A DNA stretch of 64,000 bases from Clostridiales bacterium (GCA_902362775.1 CABIXV010000003.1:1-64000), one strand, 5' to 3'. Numbered from the stretch's first letter, positions 15,293 through 24,456 are shown. Numbers and translations are program-made. Notes: generated by a model from the sequence alone, not told the origin.

Positions 15293-18200
15293 ATGTCCCA
15301 GAAGATACCTTTTTTAGAGATGTTTGCCGCCCTGCGCCAGTGGACCGAGCTGTCCAACGGCGTGGAGGGCTGGCTGATCGTATCCGCCGCCATCGACAAA
15401 GGCAGCCGAAGCGCTAAAATATTGGTGGAGAGAGCGGAAGGCGCGGGGCCGAACCTAATAGCCCAGGCGGAGGAGGCGGTGTGCAGAGCCTATGGCCTGG
15501 GCAGTGTGAAAATCGAGGCGGCAGCTCCGGCAGACAACTCCGTATCCCAAACTGGAGCCCAGAGAAGCGGGTCCGGTTTGGAGAAAAGGAGCGGCGAAGT
15601 AAGTGAGCTTTTGCCAACAGCCGGAAGCGAAGGATGCGAACCCCGCGGCGACGAGGATCCCTTCGCACGCACCGAGGCCATTCGGCAGGCAGCCTTGAAG
15701 CGGGCCGGCGTAAAGCCCTCAGGCCCTTGTGCTCCTAAGGGGGAGAAGAAGAGCACCGGCAAAGCGATCTTCGGCAAGGCTATCACCAAAGCGCCCACCC
15801 CTATGGGGGACCTGGAACTGGACATGGGTACTGTGGTGGTGGAAGGCGATGTCTTTGCTGTAGATAACCGGGAGCTGAAAAAGCGGGGAGCCTGGGTAGT
15901 CGCCTTTGATATGACCGACTATACCGGCTCTATCCGCGTCAATAAATTTTTTCCAGGCGATGAGGGAAAACCGCTGGTGGATGGAATCAAAAAGGGGCTG
16001 CATGTCAAGGTCCAGGGCCGGCTGAACATGGACCGGTTTTATGGTGATATGGTGCTGGAACCTGTGGCCGTTACCGCTGTGGAAAAGAAAATGAAGGAGG
16101 ATACAGCACCGGAGAAGCGGGTGGAGCTCCACCTGCATACTACCATGTCCTCCATGGATGCGCTGACCTCTGTGGGACCAAAGCTGGGGCCAGACAAAAA
16201 TGTGGTAAAACGGGCTGAGGCCTGGGGACATCCTGCCATCGCTATCACCGACCACGGTGTGGCCCACTCTTTCCCAGACGCCTGGCATTCGGCCAAAAAG
16301 ATCAAGCTGCTCTATGGCGTAGAGGCCTATTTTGTCAACGACGTGGACGACCGGGTGGCCATCCATGGGGCACCGGACCAGGGATTTGAGGAAGAGATCG
16401 TATGCTTTGACCTGGAAACCACCGGATTTCATAAAAAATATGAGGTCATTATTGAGATTGGTGCCGTGGTGCTGAAGAACGGCGAGGTCACCGATACCTT
16501 CAATACCTTTGTTTCACCAGGCCGTATCCTGTCTGCCGACATTATCAATCTGACCGGAATCACGGATGAAATGCTGGTAGGAGCCCCATCCCAGGAGGAG
16601 GCACTTCGTGCCTTTTTGGAGTTTGCCGGTGATCGGCCTCTGGCTGCACACAACGCCGAGTTCGACATGGGCTTTCTTGCGGAGGGGTGTCAGCGATATG
16701 GCATCCCCTTTCACAATCCCTCCGTTGACAGCCTGATCCTGGCCCAGAACCTGTTGCCGGAGCTGAACAAGCACAAGCTGAATATTGTGGCGGAGCATCT
16801 GCATCTCCCGGCCTTTAACCACCATCGGGCCAGCGATGACGCAGCCACGGTGGCCTATATGCTGCCCCACTTTTTTGAAATGCTGGAGGAAGCCGGCCTT
16901 GATAATCTTAACCAGATCAACGGCTACATGCCCAAGCTGCGCAAGGGCGGCAGAGCCAAGCGCCAGCCAAAGCACCTGATTGTTCTAGCTAAGAATCAGA
17001 CCGGCCTTCGCAATCTATACAAGCTGATCTCCCTGTCCTACTTAGAGCACTTTAAGCGAGTCCCTATCATACCCAAATCTCTGATCGAGGAGAATCGGGA
17101 GGGGCTTATCATCGGTTCGGCCTGCGAGGCGGGAGAGCTGTTCCGGGCCGTGGTGGACGGGAAGAGCTGGGAAGAGCTGAAGCGTATTGCCTCCTGGTAT
17201 GACTATCTGGAGATACAGCCGATCTGCAACAATATGTTCATGCTCCGTAAGGGGATGGTCCGCACCGAGGAGGAGCTGCGGGACTTCAACCGTACCATCG
17301 TCAAGCTGGGGGAGGAGCTGGGGAAACCAGTCTGCGCCACCGGCGACGTCCACTTCCTGGACCCAGAGGACGAGATATATCGGCACATCCTGTTGGCCTC
17401 TAAGGGGTTTGAGGACGCCGACGAGGCCCTGCCAATCTATTTCAAGACTACGGACGAGATGCTGAAGGAGTTTTCCTATCTTGGAAAGGAGAAGGCGCAT
17501 CAGGTGGTGGTGGAAAACACCAATCTGATCGCCAACTGGTGCGATCCTATCGAACCGCTCCCAAAGGGGCTGTTTGCCCCCAAGCTTGAGGACTCTGATG
17601 GAGAGCTGACCCGTCTGGTCTGGGGGAAGGCCCATGAGCTCTATGGAGAGGAGCCGCCCCAGATTGTGGTGGACCGGATCAACGCCGAGCTGGGAGACAT
17701 TATTCGGTGTAAGTATGACGTCATCTATATGTCCGCCCAAAAGTTGGTTCAAAACTCCTTGGAGCATGGCTATCTGGTAGGCTCACGGGGATCGGTGGGC
17801 TCCTCTCTGGTCGCCTTCATGTCCGGTATTACCGAGGTCAACTCCCTGCCAGCCCACTACCGTTGCCCCAAGTGCAAGCATTCTGACTTTGATTATGCCC
17901 AGGATCCCGCTCACCTCTATGGCTGCGGAGTGGACATGCCGGACGCTGTCTGTCCCGTTTGCGGGACAAAATATGTCAAGGACGGCTTCAACATCCCCTT
18001 CGAGACCTTCCTGGGGTTCGGCGGCGACAAGGTCCCAGATATCGACCTGAATTTCTCCGGCGAGTACCAGTCCAGCGCCCACAAGTATACCTTTGAGCTC
18101 TTTGGTCAGACCCATGTGTTCCGGGCGGGCACCATCGGGACCGTTGCGGAGAAGACCGCTTTTGGTTATGTAAAAAAATATTTTGAGGAAAAAGGAAAGA

Positions 18201-19477
18201 GTGTTTCAAAGGCGGAAGAGAACCGGCTGGCCATCGGCTGCACCGGCGTCAAACGCACCACCGGACAGCATCCGGGCGGAATGGTGGTCATTCCCCAGGA
18301 TAAGGAGATCTATGACTTCTGTCCCGTCCAGCATCCTGCGGACGACCCGAACAGTGACATCATCACGACTCACTTTGAATACCACTCCATGGAGTCCAAC
18401 CTGCTCAAGCTGGATATGCTTGGACACGATGACCCGACGATGGTGCGTATGCTGGAGGATCTGACGGGGGTGAATGCCAGGGAGATCCCGCTGGATGATC
18501 CAGACACCATGTCACTGTTTACCTCATCCAAGGTCCTTGGGTTTGAGAACGACAAGGTATTGGGGCCCACTGGCGCCGTAGCCGTTCCGGAGTTCAACAC
18601 CAGATTTACTCGTGGGGTGCTGGAGGAAACGCAACCTACCCAATTTGATATGCTGCTTCGGATCTCCGGCTTTACCCACGGTACAGATGTATGGCTGGGC
18701 AATGCCAGGGATATTATCATGAGCGGTACGGGCGGCGTGTCGGAGTGCGTAGGCTGTCGTGATGACATTATGCTGTTCCTTATCTCCAAGGGGATGCCGC
18801 CCAAGCGCTCGTTCAAGATCATGGAGTCGGTCCGAAAGGGCCGGGGCCTGCCCGAAGGAGCGGAGGAGGAGATGCGGGCGGCGGGCGTCCCTGATTGGTA
18901 CATCAACTCCTGTAAAAAGATCGCTTACCTCTTTCCGAAGGCTCACGCAGTAGCTTATGTGATGATGGCGTTTCGCATCGCCTGGTTTAAGGCCCACCGC
19001 CCTTTGGCTTTCTACGCGGCCTTCTTCTCCATCCGGGCCAAGGCTTTTGACGAGAAGTTTATGTGCCGGGGCATGGATGTGTGCCAAAAGAAGATGAGAG
19101 AGATCATCGCCAAGGATAAGGAGGCCACAGCGGTGGAGCAGGATATGCTTATCACCCTGGAGGTCTGTTATGAATTCTATCTCCGGGGCTTCCACTTCGA
19201 GCGGCTGGACCTGTATAAATCCCAGGCCATCCATTTCGCTATGGATGAGGAAAAGGGAACTCTGATTCCTCCATTTGTGTCTGTGGCTGGACTGGGGGAA
19301 ACAGCGGCCATCTCTCTGGCGGAGCAGGCCAGGGACCGGCATTTTATCTCCATTGAAGAGGTGACAGCGGCCTGCCCCAAAGTGTCCAAGACACACATTG
19401 AGATGCTGAAGGAGGCCGGAGCCTTCGGAGATATGCCGGAAACCAGCCAAATAGATCTGTTTTCTCTATTTGGTTAG
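15293..19477 (+). CDS. polC: DNA polymerase III PolC-type alpha subunit
   Basis: A 1394-residue replicative polymerase of the Gram-positive PolC form. Order seen: an N-terminal domain with a variable charged linker (about residues 80-170), an OB-fold (about 175-270), a PHP domain starting at ELHLHT near residue 277, an inserted proofreading exonuclease starting at FDLETTG near residue 373 (with HNAEFD and HRASDDA), then the polymerase palm and fingers with PDIDLNFSGEYQ near residue 916. A zinc-binding Cys set (CPKCKH, CPVCGTK) lies before the palm. Length is close to the usual ~1430. Translation starts at an ATG with AAGGAG 11 bases upstream. It is the last gene of the pyrH operon. Confidence 0.97.
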   Translation: MSQKIPFLEMFAALRQWTELSNGVEGWLIVSAAIDKGSRSAKILVERAEGAGPNLIAQAEEAVCRAYGLGSVKIEAAAPADNSVSQTGAQRSGSGLEKRSGEVSELLPTAGSEGCEPRGDEDPFARTEAIRQAALKRAGVKPSGPCAPKGEKKSTGKAIFGKAITKAPTPMGDLELDMGTVVVEGDVFAVDNRELKKRGAWVVAFDMTDYTGSIRVNKFFPGDEGKPLVDGIKKGLHVKVQGRLNMDRFYGDMVLEPVAVTAVEKKMKEDTAPEKRVELHLHTTMSSMDALTSVGPKLGPDKNVVKRAEAWGHPAIAITDHGVAHSFPDAWHSAKKIKLLYGVEAYFVNDVDDRVAIHGAPDQGFEEEIVCFDLETTGFHKKYEVIIEIGAVVLKNGEVTDTFNTFVSPGRILSADIINLTGITDEMLVGAPSQEEALRAFLEFAGDRPLAAHNAEFDMGFLAEGCQRYGIPFHNPSVDSLILAQNLLPELNKHKLNIVAEHLHLPAFNHHRASDDAATVAYMLPHFFEMLEEAGLDNLNQINGYMPKLRKGGRAKRQPKHLIVLAKNQTGLRNLYKLISLSYLEHFKRVPIIPKSLIEENREGLIIGSACEAGELFRAVVDGKSWEELKRIASWYDYLEIQPICNNMFMLRKGMVRTEEELRDFNRTIVKLGEELGKPVCATGDVHFLDPEDEIYRHILLASKGFEDADEALPIYFKTTDEMLKEFSYLGKEKAHQVVVENTNLIANWCDPIEPLPKGLFAPKLEDSDGELTRLVWGKAHELYGEEPPQIVVDRINAELGDIIRCKYDVIYMSAQKLVQNSLEHGYLVGSRGSVGSSLVAFMSGITEVNSLPAHYRCPKCKHSDFDYAQDPAHLYGCGVDMPDAVCPVCGTKYVKDGFNIPFETFLGFGGDKVPDIDLNFSGEYQSSAHKYTFELFGQTHVFRAGTIGTVAEKTAFGYVKKYFEEKGKSVSKAEENRLAIGCTGVKRTTGQHPGGMVVIPQDKEIYDFCPVQHPADDPNSDIITTHFEYHSMESNLLKLDMLGHDDPTMVRMLEDLTGVNAREIPLDDPDTMSLFTSSKVLGFENDKVLGPTGAVAVPEFNTRFTRGVLEETQPTQFDMLLRISGFTHGTDVWLGNARDIIMSGTGGVSECVGCRDDIMLFLISKGMPPKRSFKIMESVRKGRGLPEGAEEEMRAAGVPDWYINSCKKIAYLFPKAHAVAYVMMAFRIAWFKAHRPLAFYAAFFSIRAKAFDEKFMCRGMDVCQKKMREIIAKDKEATAVEQDMLITLEVCYEFYLRGFHFERLDLYKSQAIHFAMDEEKGTLIPPFVSVAGLGETAAISLAEQARDRHFISIEEVTAACPKVSKTHIEMLKEAGAFGDMPETSQIDLFSLFG

Positions 19478-19526
19478 AGCATTTGACTGGCCGATCTTCT
19501 TTTCCAGGGAAGGGGAAGAAAGGGAC

Positions 19527-19555
19527 TTGTAAAAGTTTACCTGCTGTGATAGGAT
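19527..19555 (+). promoter_or_regulatory. Probable ferritin promoter
   Basis: TTGTAA (19527-19532) and TAGGAT (19550-19555) are 17 bases apart, ~45 bases before the ferritin start. It lies in the 124-base gap after polC. No Fur or PerR box was recognised. Confidence 0.5.
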
Positions 19556-19601
19556 ACATCTGCCTCATAAGGGGTAATCATGCAAAGAAAGGGTCATTTT
19601 T

Positions 19602-20114
19602 ATGTTGGATAAAAAAGTTGCGGAACTCATCAATAACCAGATCAATAAGGAGTTTTACTCCGCCTATCTGTATCTGGACTTCTCTGTGTACTATGAGGAG
19701 GTGGGGCTGGACGGCTTCGCCAACTGGTATATGATCCAGGCCCAGGAAGAGAGAGACCACGCCATACTGATGCTGCAGTACCTGCAGAATAATGGTGAGA
19801 AGGTCACCCTGGAGGCTATTGCCAAGCCTGACAAGGAGTTGAAGGACAAATTGCAGGTGCTGGAACTGGGGCTTGAGCATGAGAGATATGTTACGAGCCT
19901 GATCCACACGATTTATGAGGCTGCCTATTCCGCCAAGGATTTCCGGACCATGCAGTTCCTGGATTGGTTTGTTAAGGAGCAAGGCGAAGAAGAAAAGACA
20001 GCTGAGGATATGATCAAGAAGATGAGGCTCTTTGGCGACGATGCTAAAAGCCTGTATGCGCTGAACAGCGAGATGGCCGGCCGGACCTATACCGCCCCAT
20101 CGTTGACACTGTAA
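19602..20114 (+). CDS. Ferritin
   Basis: A 170-residue four-helix-bundle iron-storage protein of the bacterial non-haem ferritin (FtnA-like) type. It oxidises Fe2+ and stores the mineral inside a 24-mer shell. Seen: the ferroxidase-centre residues in NKEFYSAYLYLDFSVYYEE (helix A), AQEERDHAILMLQY with the Glu-x2-His pair (helix B), and WFVKEQGEEE (helix D). Length is typical. AAAGGG precedes the ATG. It is probably a single-gene unit between its own promoter and a strong terminator. In an anaerobe it also protects against iron released under oxygen exposure. Confidence 0.95.
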   Translation: MLDKKVAELINNQINKEFYSAYLYLDFSVYYEEVGLDGFANWYMIQAQEERDHAILMLQYLQNNGEKVTLEAIAKPDKELKDKLQVLELGLEHERYVTSLIHTIYEAAYSAKDFRTMQFLDWFVKEQGEEEKTAEDMIKKMRLFGDDAKSLYALNSEMAGRTYTAPSLTL

Positions 20115-20134
20115 GGGACCAGAAGGAAAATAGA

Positions 20135-20168
20135 GACCCGCCCCGCTGAAAGCGGGGCGGGTCTTTTT
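20135..20168 (+). terminator. Ferritin terminator
   Basis: A perfect 13-bp GC-rich stem (GACCCGCCCCGCT / AGCGGGGCGGGTC) with loop GAA is followed by TTTTT. The T-tract ends at the stop codon of the oppositely oriented small gene at 20167. Confidence 0.95.
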
Positions 20169-20340
20169 ACTTCTTTTCTTCATGGTCTGAAAAAGTATGC
20201 CAGTTTTCTCTCTTTTGCGGAAGGAAGAGCTCTTTGATTCGTGCTAGTGCCCCCTCTACCAGATGGAACCAGAGATTTCCCACGACAAGGATCAGAAGCA
20301 GGACCGCTAACAGGCCGCCAAATAAAACCAGATGCTCCAT
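20167..20340 (-). CDS. Small membrane protein, unknown function
   Basis: A 57-residue frame on the minus strand, ATG at 20340 and TAA at 20167. Seen: a strongly hydrophobic N-terminal helix (about residues 4-25) followed by an amphipathic, charged C-terminal tail (LFLPQKRENWHTFSDHEEKK). It lies 3 bases after the stop of the unknown gene at 20344, so it is probably translated from the same mRNA. The ribosome site (AAGG) is close to the ATG, so expression is likely by coupling. No family was recognised. The single-helix plus charged-tail form is typical of small membrane-anchored accessory proteins. Confidence 0.55.
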   Translation of the reverse strand: MEHLVLFGGLLAVLLLILVVGNLWFHLVEGALARIKELFLPQKRENWHTFSDHEEKK

Positions 20341-20343
20341 ACC

Positions 20344-20826
20344 TTATTTGGTAGCGTAAACGTTGAGGAAGAAGTCGCGGAAGTCTTTTTCCTCCTGTTC
20401 CTGGTCTACATAGATATACAAATTTTCGTCATCCAGCCAGCTGAATGTTTTCAGTGCCGTATACCCCTTTTTATCGGGATAGATCACAAGGCTATCCAGC
20501 ATTTTTTCCCGATACGCCTTTTCAATTTCGGACTTTTTATAGACTAGAGGGTCACCGCAACCGGACAAGTCCGGCACAGTGGGAAGGATGACCACAGTTG
20601 GATCCTCCTCCTTCCATCCCACGATCAGACTGGCGATGGTGCTTTTGCTGCCGTGGACCAGACCATAATTGAACCGGCGTACATCCTCCGTGTAGCAGGC
20701 CAGCAGTTTATACTGTGCCCCGTTTTCCACTACCTGGTCAAAAAGAGCACGCATCTTTTTCTTATTGTTCTCACTTTTCTCCTGATCAACTTCAGGCCCT
20801 TTGAATAGCTTGCCAAACAGTCCCAT
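20344..20826 (-). CDS. Protein of unknown function
   Basis: A 160-residue soluble protein. It begins with a short amphipathic stretch (MGLFGKLFKG) and a charged region, then an alpha/beta-looking domain with VVILPTVPDLSGCGDPLVYKK and a segment IYVDQEQEEKDFRDFF near the end. I do not recognise the family with confidence. The layout loosely recalls small phage-shock or SseB-like proteins, but no diagnostic motif was found. It is transcribed from a strong promoter at 20891-20919 whose start region carries a 38-base palindrome, and it is followed by a small membrane-protein gene. Confidence 0.75.
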   Translation of the reverse strand: MGLFGKLFKGPEVDQEKSENNKKKMRALFDQVVENGAQYKLLACYTEDVRRFNYGLVHGSKSTIASLIVGWKEEDPTVVILPTVPDLSGCGDPLVYKKSEIEKAYREKMLDSLVIYPDKKGYTALKTFSWLDDENLYIYVDQEQEEKDFRDFFLNVYATK

Positions 20827-20850
20827 GAGAAAACCTCTTTCTATTCTTTG

Positions 20851-20888
20851 ATTTATAAATACTTTTTCATAAAAAAGTATTTATAAAT
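20851..20888. promoter_or_regulatory. Perfect 17-bp-arm palindrome at transcription start
   Basis: ATTTATAAATACTTTTT (20851-20867) and AAAAAGTATTTATAAAT (20872-20888) are exact inverted repeats with a 4-base spacer. The repeat lies directly downstream of the -10 box of the promoter for the gene at 20344-20826 and occupies most of its leader. It may be an operator, perhaps for the neighbouring TetR protein, or an AU-rich mRNA hairpin. Confidence 0.8.
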
Positions 20889-20890
20889 GC

Positions 20891-20919
20891 AGTATAATAA
20901 CAGAAGGTCTATTTGTCAA
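20891..20919 (-). promoter_or_regulatory. Promoter of unknown gene at 20344
   Basis: On the minus strand a consensus TTGACA (20914-20919) and TATACT (20891-20896) are 17 bases apart. It lies between the tetR stop and the unknown gene, so that gene can be transcribed apart from tetR. Confidence 0.75.
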
Positions 20920-20956
20920 GACAAAGCCCAGCGACTCTGCCGGGCCCGAAGTCGAG

Positions 20957-21568
20957 TTATGCGTTTCGATAAATTCCCTCTAAATAGTCGATGATCAGCC
21001 GAATCTGGAGGGACACCGTTTCCTCATCGACACCAGGATGGAAGGGAAAGGAGGAGTATAGATGGGAATGATAGCTGAGTAAGAGCGTATTGACCATGTT
21101 CTGGATCAGATGACACTGACCAGCGGTGACTGGGATGTTCCAAAGGTCCAAAAGCGCCTGGTAAAATTGAGTAAGTCCCATTTCGAAATCCTGCAATTCA
21201 TGCTGGGACATATGGCGGCACAGATGGGGGAGATCATCTAACTCCAATACAAATACGCCATGCCGGTCGCCGTGGAAGAACAGGTCAAACACAGCCTCCA
21301 GACTGCCTCTCCAAGAGGCGCTCTCCTGTGCCACCTTCCGGGCCCGCTCCAGCATCTTGGTCCGCTGACGAAGAAGCACTTGAATTGCTAGAGCCTCTTT
21401 AGAGGGAAAGAAGGTATAGAAAAACGCTTTGGATATCCCGACTGCCTCATAGATCTCTTTTAGAGAGGCCTCACGATATCCCTTTTGGGAAAAAGAACGC
21501 TGCCCCAAATCCAGCAGCCGCTCCCGAATGTCCTCCCGATCCTGGACGGTATAAGTTTTTTTCGCCAT
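20957..21568 (-). CDS. TetR/AcrR-family transcriptional regulator
   Basis: A 203-residue repressor-type protein. Seen: the TetR helix-turn-helix over residues ~12-58 (FSQKGYREASLKEIYEAVGISKAFFYTFFPSKEAL) and a helical C-terminal ligand domain with no recognised subfamily. Length is typical. A strong AGGAGG site precedes the ATG. It is divergent from the sodium symporter at 21772, the usual arrangement for a TetR protein and its target. The palindrome at 20851-20888, downstream of its own gene, is a second possible target. The inducing ligand is unknown. Confidence 0.9.
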   Translation of the reverse strand: MAKKTYTVQDREDIRERLLDLGQRSFSQKGYREASLKEIYEAVGISKAFFYTFFPSKEALAIQVLLRQRTKMLERARKVAQESASWRGSLEAVFDLFFHGDRHGVFVLELDDLPHLCRHMSQHELQDFEMGLTQFYQALLDLWNIPVTAGQCHLIQNMVNTLLLSYHSHLYSSFPFHPGVDEETVSLQIRLIIDYLEGIYRNA

Positions 21569-21693
21569 GGTATCCCTCCTTTTTCCCCCTGGATAGAATC
21601 AAGTATATCAGAATATCAGGCGGGAGGGAATGGATATTTTTCACAGAAGGTCTTTTTCTGAAAAGAAAAATCGGGCAAACAGAAGTCATTGGG

Positions 21694-21722
21694 TTGACCT
21701 GGCTGGAGAGTTTCGGTACAAT
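21694..21722 (+). promoter_or_regulatory. Symporter promoter
   Basis: TTGACC (21694-21699) and TACAAT (21717-21722) are 17 bases apart, ~50 bases before the symporter start and divergent from tetR. Confidence 0.7.
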
Positions 21723-21771
21723 GTAGTCACTGTGTTATGGATAATCAGACAAATTTTAGGAGGCAGGAGCC

Positions 21772-23154
21772 ATGGACGAGAGAGAAAGCTTTTCGTCCCG
21801 TCTGGGATTTATTTTGATTTCAGCCGGGTGCGCGATTGGGCTAGGGAATGTATGGAGATTCCCCTACATCACAGGAAAGTACGGAGGTGCGGCCTTCGTC
21901 CTGATCTATTTGCTGTTTTTGGTCATTCTTGGACTGCCCGTCATGGTGACGGAGCTGGCGGTCGGCCGGGCCAGCCAGAGGAGTATGGCCTTGTCCTTCC
22001 ACGTTCTGGAGCCGGCCGGTTCCAAATGGCATTGGTACAGCTATCTCGGTTTTGCGGGCAACTATTTACTGATGATGTTCTACACGGTCATAGCTGGGTG
22101 GTTGCTCTACTACTTTTTCAAAATGCTACGGGGCGATTTTATGGGTTTGGATGCCGCCGGCGTGGCAGAGCAATTCAGCCAGATGCAGGCCCGCCCCGGC
22201 ATTATGACCATATATATGGTGATCGTGGTATGTATCGGAATGCTGGTGTGTGCCCAGGGGCTGCGGAATGGAGTGGAGCGAGTTAACAAGGTCATGATGC
22301 TGTGCCTGCTGGCGCTGATGTTGGTGCTGGCGGTCAACTCCATCACTCTGGAGGGAGCGGGGGAGGGGCTGAAGTTTTATCTTCAGCCCAATTTTCGGAA
22401 TTTGATGTATGACGCCCAAGGAAATTGGATTTTGGGTGAGGCGATCTTTGCCGCTATGGGGCAGGCATTCTTCACCCTGTCGCTTGGAATTGGCGCCATC
22501 GCCATTTTTGGGAGTTACATCGGCAAAGAGCACCGCTTGACCGGGGAGGCTCTGCGGATCGGCGTACTGGATACCTGCGTAGCTTTTGTAGCCGGGCTAA
22601 TCATCTTCCCGGCCTGCTCCGCCTTTGGAGTCCCCACCGGAGAGGGGCCCTCTCTGGTTTTTGTTACCCTGCCCAATATTTTTGACCATATGCCAATGGG
22701 GCGGCTGTGGGGAGCTCTCTTTTTCCTATTCCTGTCCTTTGCGGCTTTGTCCACCATCATTGCTGTCTTTGAGAATATCATCTCCTTTTGTATGGACAAG
22801 GGATGGAGCCGGAAAAAAGCTGTGCTGGTCAATTTTATCTGGGTCTTGATCCTGTCCATGCCCTGTGTGCTGGGCTCTAACCTGTGGGCAGCTTTCCGGC
22901 CCCTTGGAATGGATATCTCTGGTATAGAGGACTTTTTAGTGTCCCAGAACATTCTGCCCCTAGGTTCGCTGCTCTACCTATTGTTCTGCGTCTCCAAACG
23001 GGGATGGGGCTGGGACGCCTTCCTTGCCGAGGCCAACGCCGGCAGCGGACTGCGTTTTCCGGCCGCTACTCGCTTCTATGTCACCTATGTCCTGCCGCTG
23101 ATTGTGCTGTTCATTTTCGTGATGGGATATTGGAATACCTTTTGGAAGGGCTGA
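21772..23154 (+). CDS. Sodium-dependent NSS-family amino acid transporter
   Basis: A 460-residue inner-membrane protein with about eleven transmembrane helices, of the neurotransmitter:sodium symporter (SNF/LeuT) family. Seen: the TM1 sodium/substrate signature SAGCAIGLGNVWRFPYITGKYGG, broken by the unwound Gly region, and GASAL-like sequences in TM6 (FFTLSLGIGAIAIFGSY). Family knowledge: members import neutral or aromatic amino acids with Na+, and specificity here is unknown. The ATG has GGAGGCAGGAG upstream. It has its own promoter and terminator, and is divergent from a TetR regulator that may control it. Confidence 0.92.
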   Translation: MDERESFSSRLGFILISAGCAIGLGNVWRFPYITGKYGGAAFVLIYLLFLVILGLPVMVTELAVGRASQRSMALSFHVLEPAGSKWHWYSYLGFAGNYLLMMFYTVIAGWLLYYFFKMLRGDFMGLDAAGVAEQFSQMQARPGIMTIYMVIVVCIGMLVCAQGLRNGVERVNKVMMLCLLALMLVLAVNSITLEGAGEGLKFYLQPNFRNLMYDAQGNWILGEAIFAAMGQAFFTLSLGIGAIAIFGSYIGKEHRLTGEALRIGVLDTCVAFVAGLIIFPACSAFGVPTGEGPSLVFVTLPNIFDHMPMGRLWGALFFLFLSFAALSTIIAVFENIISFCMDKGWSRKKAVLVNFIWVLILSMPCVLGSNLWAAFRPLGMDISGIEDFLVSQNILPLGSLLYLLFCVSKRGWGWDAFLAEANAGSGLRFPAATRFYVTYVLPLIVLFIFVMGYWNTFWKG

Positions 23155-23169
23155 ACCGGCTGTGTCAGC

Positions 23170-23202
23170 AGGGCGCGTTAAGCGCCCTACTTTTTATTTT
23201 TC
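23170..23202 (+). terminator. Symporter terminator
   Basis: AGGGCGC (23170-23176) and GCGCCCT (23182-23188) pair around a 5-base loop and are followed by ACTTTTTATTTTT. The his promoter begins directly after it. Confidence 0.85.
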
Positions 23203-23231
23203 TTGACATATTTTTAGTATAGTAGTATATT
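23203..23231 (+). promoter_or_regulatory. his operon promoter
   Basis: Consensus TTGACA (23203-23208) and TATATT (23226-23231) are 17 bases apart, ~55 bases before hisZ. The leader is short and contains no T-box or His-rich leader peptide. Confidence 0.8.
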
Positions 23232-23286
23232 AGCGTGGTAAAGAATTTGAGAAGGAAGCTTCTCACCAGACAGAGGGAGCGATACC

Positions 23287-24456
23287 ATGAAGCTGACAGT
23301 CAATACGCCAGAGGGAACGAGGGACCGTCTTTTCTCGGAGTGCCAGGAGCGCCGCCAAGTCCAGAGCCGTCTGATTCGCCTGTTTCGGCAGCGAGGCTAC
23401 TTAGAGGTTTCTACACCGGAAACAGAGTACTATGATCTATTTGCGCTGTCTGGCAGTGCGATTCCCCAGGAGCGGATGTTAAAAGTCGGGGATCCAAGTG
23501 GAAAAATTTGTGTGATGCGGCCAGACTCAACCACTCCAATCGCCCGTGTGGCTGCCACAAAGCTCCGCTCTATGGCGCTGCCCCAGAGGCTGTACTACGA
23601 CCAGAAGGTTTACCGGGCCAACCCTGCCCACAACGGCAGCAGCCGGGAGATTCCCCAGTGTGGTGTTGAGCTTATTGGAGCCAAAGGGTTGAAAGCTGAT
23701 CTGGAAATCATCGTTACCGCCATTGACTCCCTGCGGTCTTGTGGAGCGCCCCGCTTCCATGTGGAGTTGGGACACGCCGGCTTTTTCCGGGACCTGGCCG
23801 CCCGTCTGGACCTGGACGATGGCCAGGAGGAGGAGATACGCACCCTGGTAGAGGGAAAAAATTTTGCGGCACTGAACGCCTTTTTATCTCCTTATAGAGG
23901 TAACCCGGCTTGTGCCGCGCTGGAGCGGCTGTCCCGACTCTTCGGCGGGACAGAGGTCCTGGCCGAAGCGGAGAGGCTGGCGGGGAAAACAGAGGCGGTG
24001 GACTATCTCCATGCCCTCTATGACGAGCTGTCCGCCGCTGGATACGGACAGTATGTCCGTTTTGACCTTGGGATGGTCCACCAGATCGACTACTATACTG
24101 GTGTCGTTTTTCGGGGCTATGTAGAGGGGGCCGGTGACGCGGTCCTGTCAGGCGGCCGGTATGACGCGCTGGTAGAGATATTTGGCCGTGAGGCCCAGGC
24201 CACTGGCTTTGCGGTGGATGTGGATGCCGTGGCCCGTACCCTGCCGGAGACCGCGCTGCCCCAGCTTCGGGCGGTGGTCCATTATGAGCCCGGCTACCTA
24301 TCCCAGGCATTGGAGGCTGTGGACGGGCGCCCCGCCGGCACCTGTGAGCTGTCCCCCTGCCGTACCTTGGAGTCCAGCAGAAATATGGCACGGGAGAAGG
24401 GGGCGGAGATGGTGCTAGTCTTTGATAAGGACGGAGAGAGGAGAGTGCTGGTATGA
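23287..24456 (+). CDS. hisZ: ATP phosphoribosyltransferase regulatory subunit
   Basis: A 389-residue histidyl-tRNA-synthetase-like protein without tRNA charging activity. It binds the short HisG catalytic subunit and mediates feedback inhibition by histidine. Seen: class II synthetase-like motif 2 (RLYYDQKVYRANPAHNGSSREIPQCGVELIG) and the later LSGGRYDALVEIFG segment. It lacks the HisRS anticodon domain, which fits its length. GAGGGAG precedes the ATG. Its 3' end overlaps hisG by 4 bases (ATGA), indicating translational coupling. It is the first gene of the his operon. Confidence 0.93.
   Translation: MKLTVNTPEGTRDRLFSECQERRQVQSRLIRLFRQRGYLEVSTPETEYYDLFALSGSAIPQERMLKVGDPSGKICVMRPDSTTPIARVAATKLRSMALPQRLYYDQKVYRANPAHNGSSREIPQCGVELIGAKGLKADLEIIVTAIDSLRSCGAPRFHVELGHAGFFRDLAARLDLDDGQEEEIRTLVEGKNFAALNAFLSPYRGNPACAALERLSRLFGGTEVLAEAERLAGKTEAVDYLHALYDELSAAGYGQYVRFDLGMVHQIDYYTGVVFRGYVEGAGDAVLSGGRYDALVEIFGREAQATGFAVDVDAVARTLPETALPQLRAVVHYEPGYLSQALEAVDGRPAGTCELSPCRTLESSRNMAREKGAEMVLVFDKDGERRVLV

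Noticed and set aside
17042..17767. 241-codon open frame antisense to polC, and similar long antisense frames at 18524-19450
   Set aside because: They mirror conserved PolC coding sequence; codon use and lack of start signals point to shadows.
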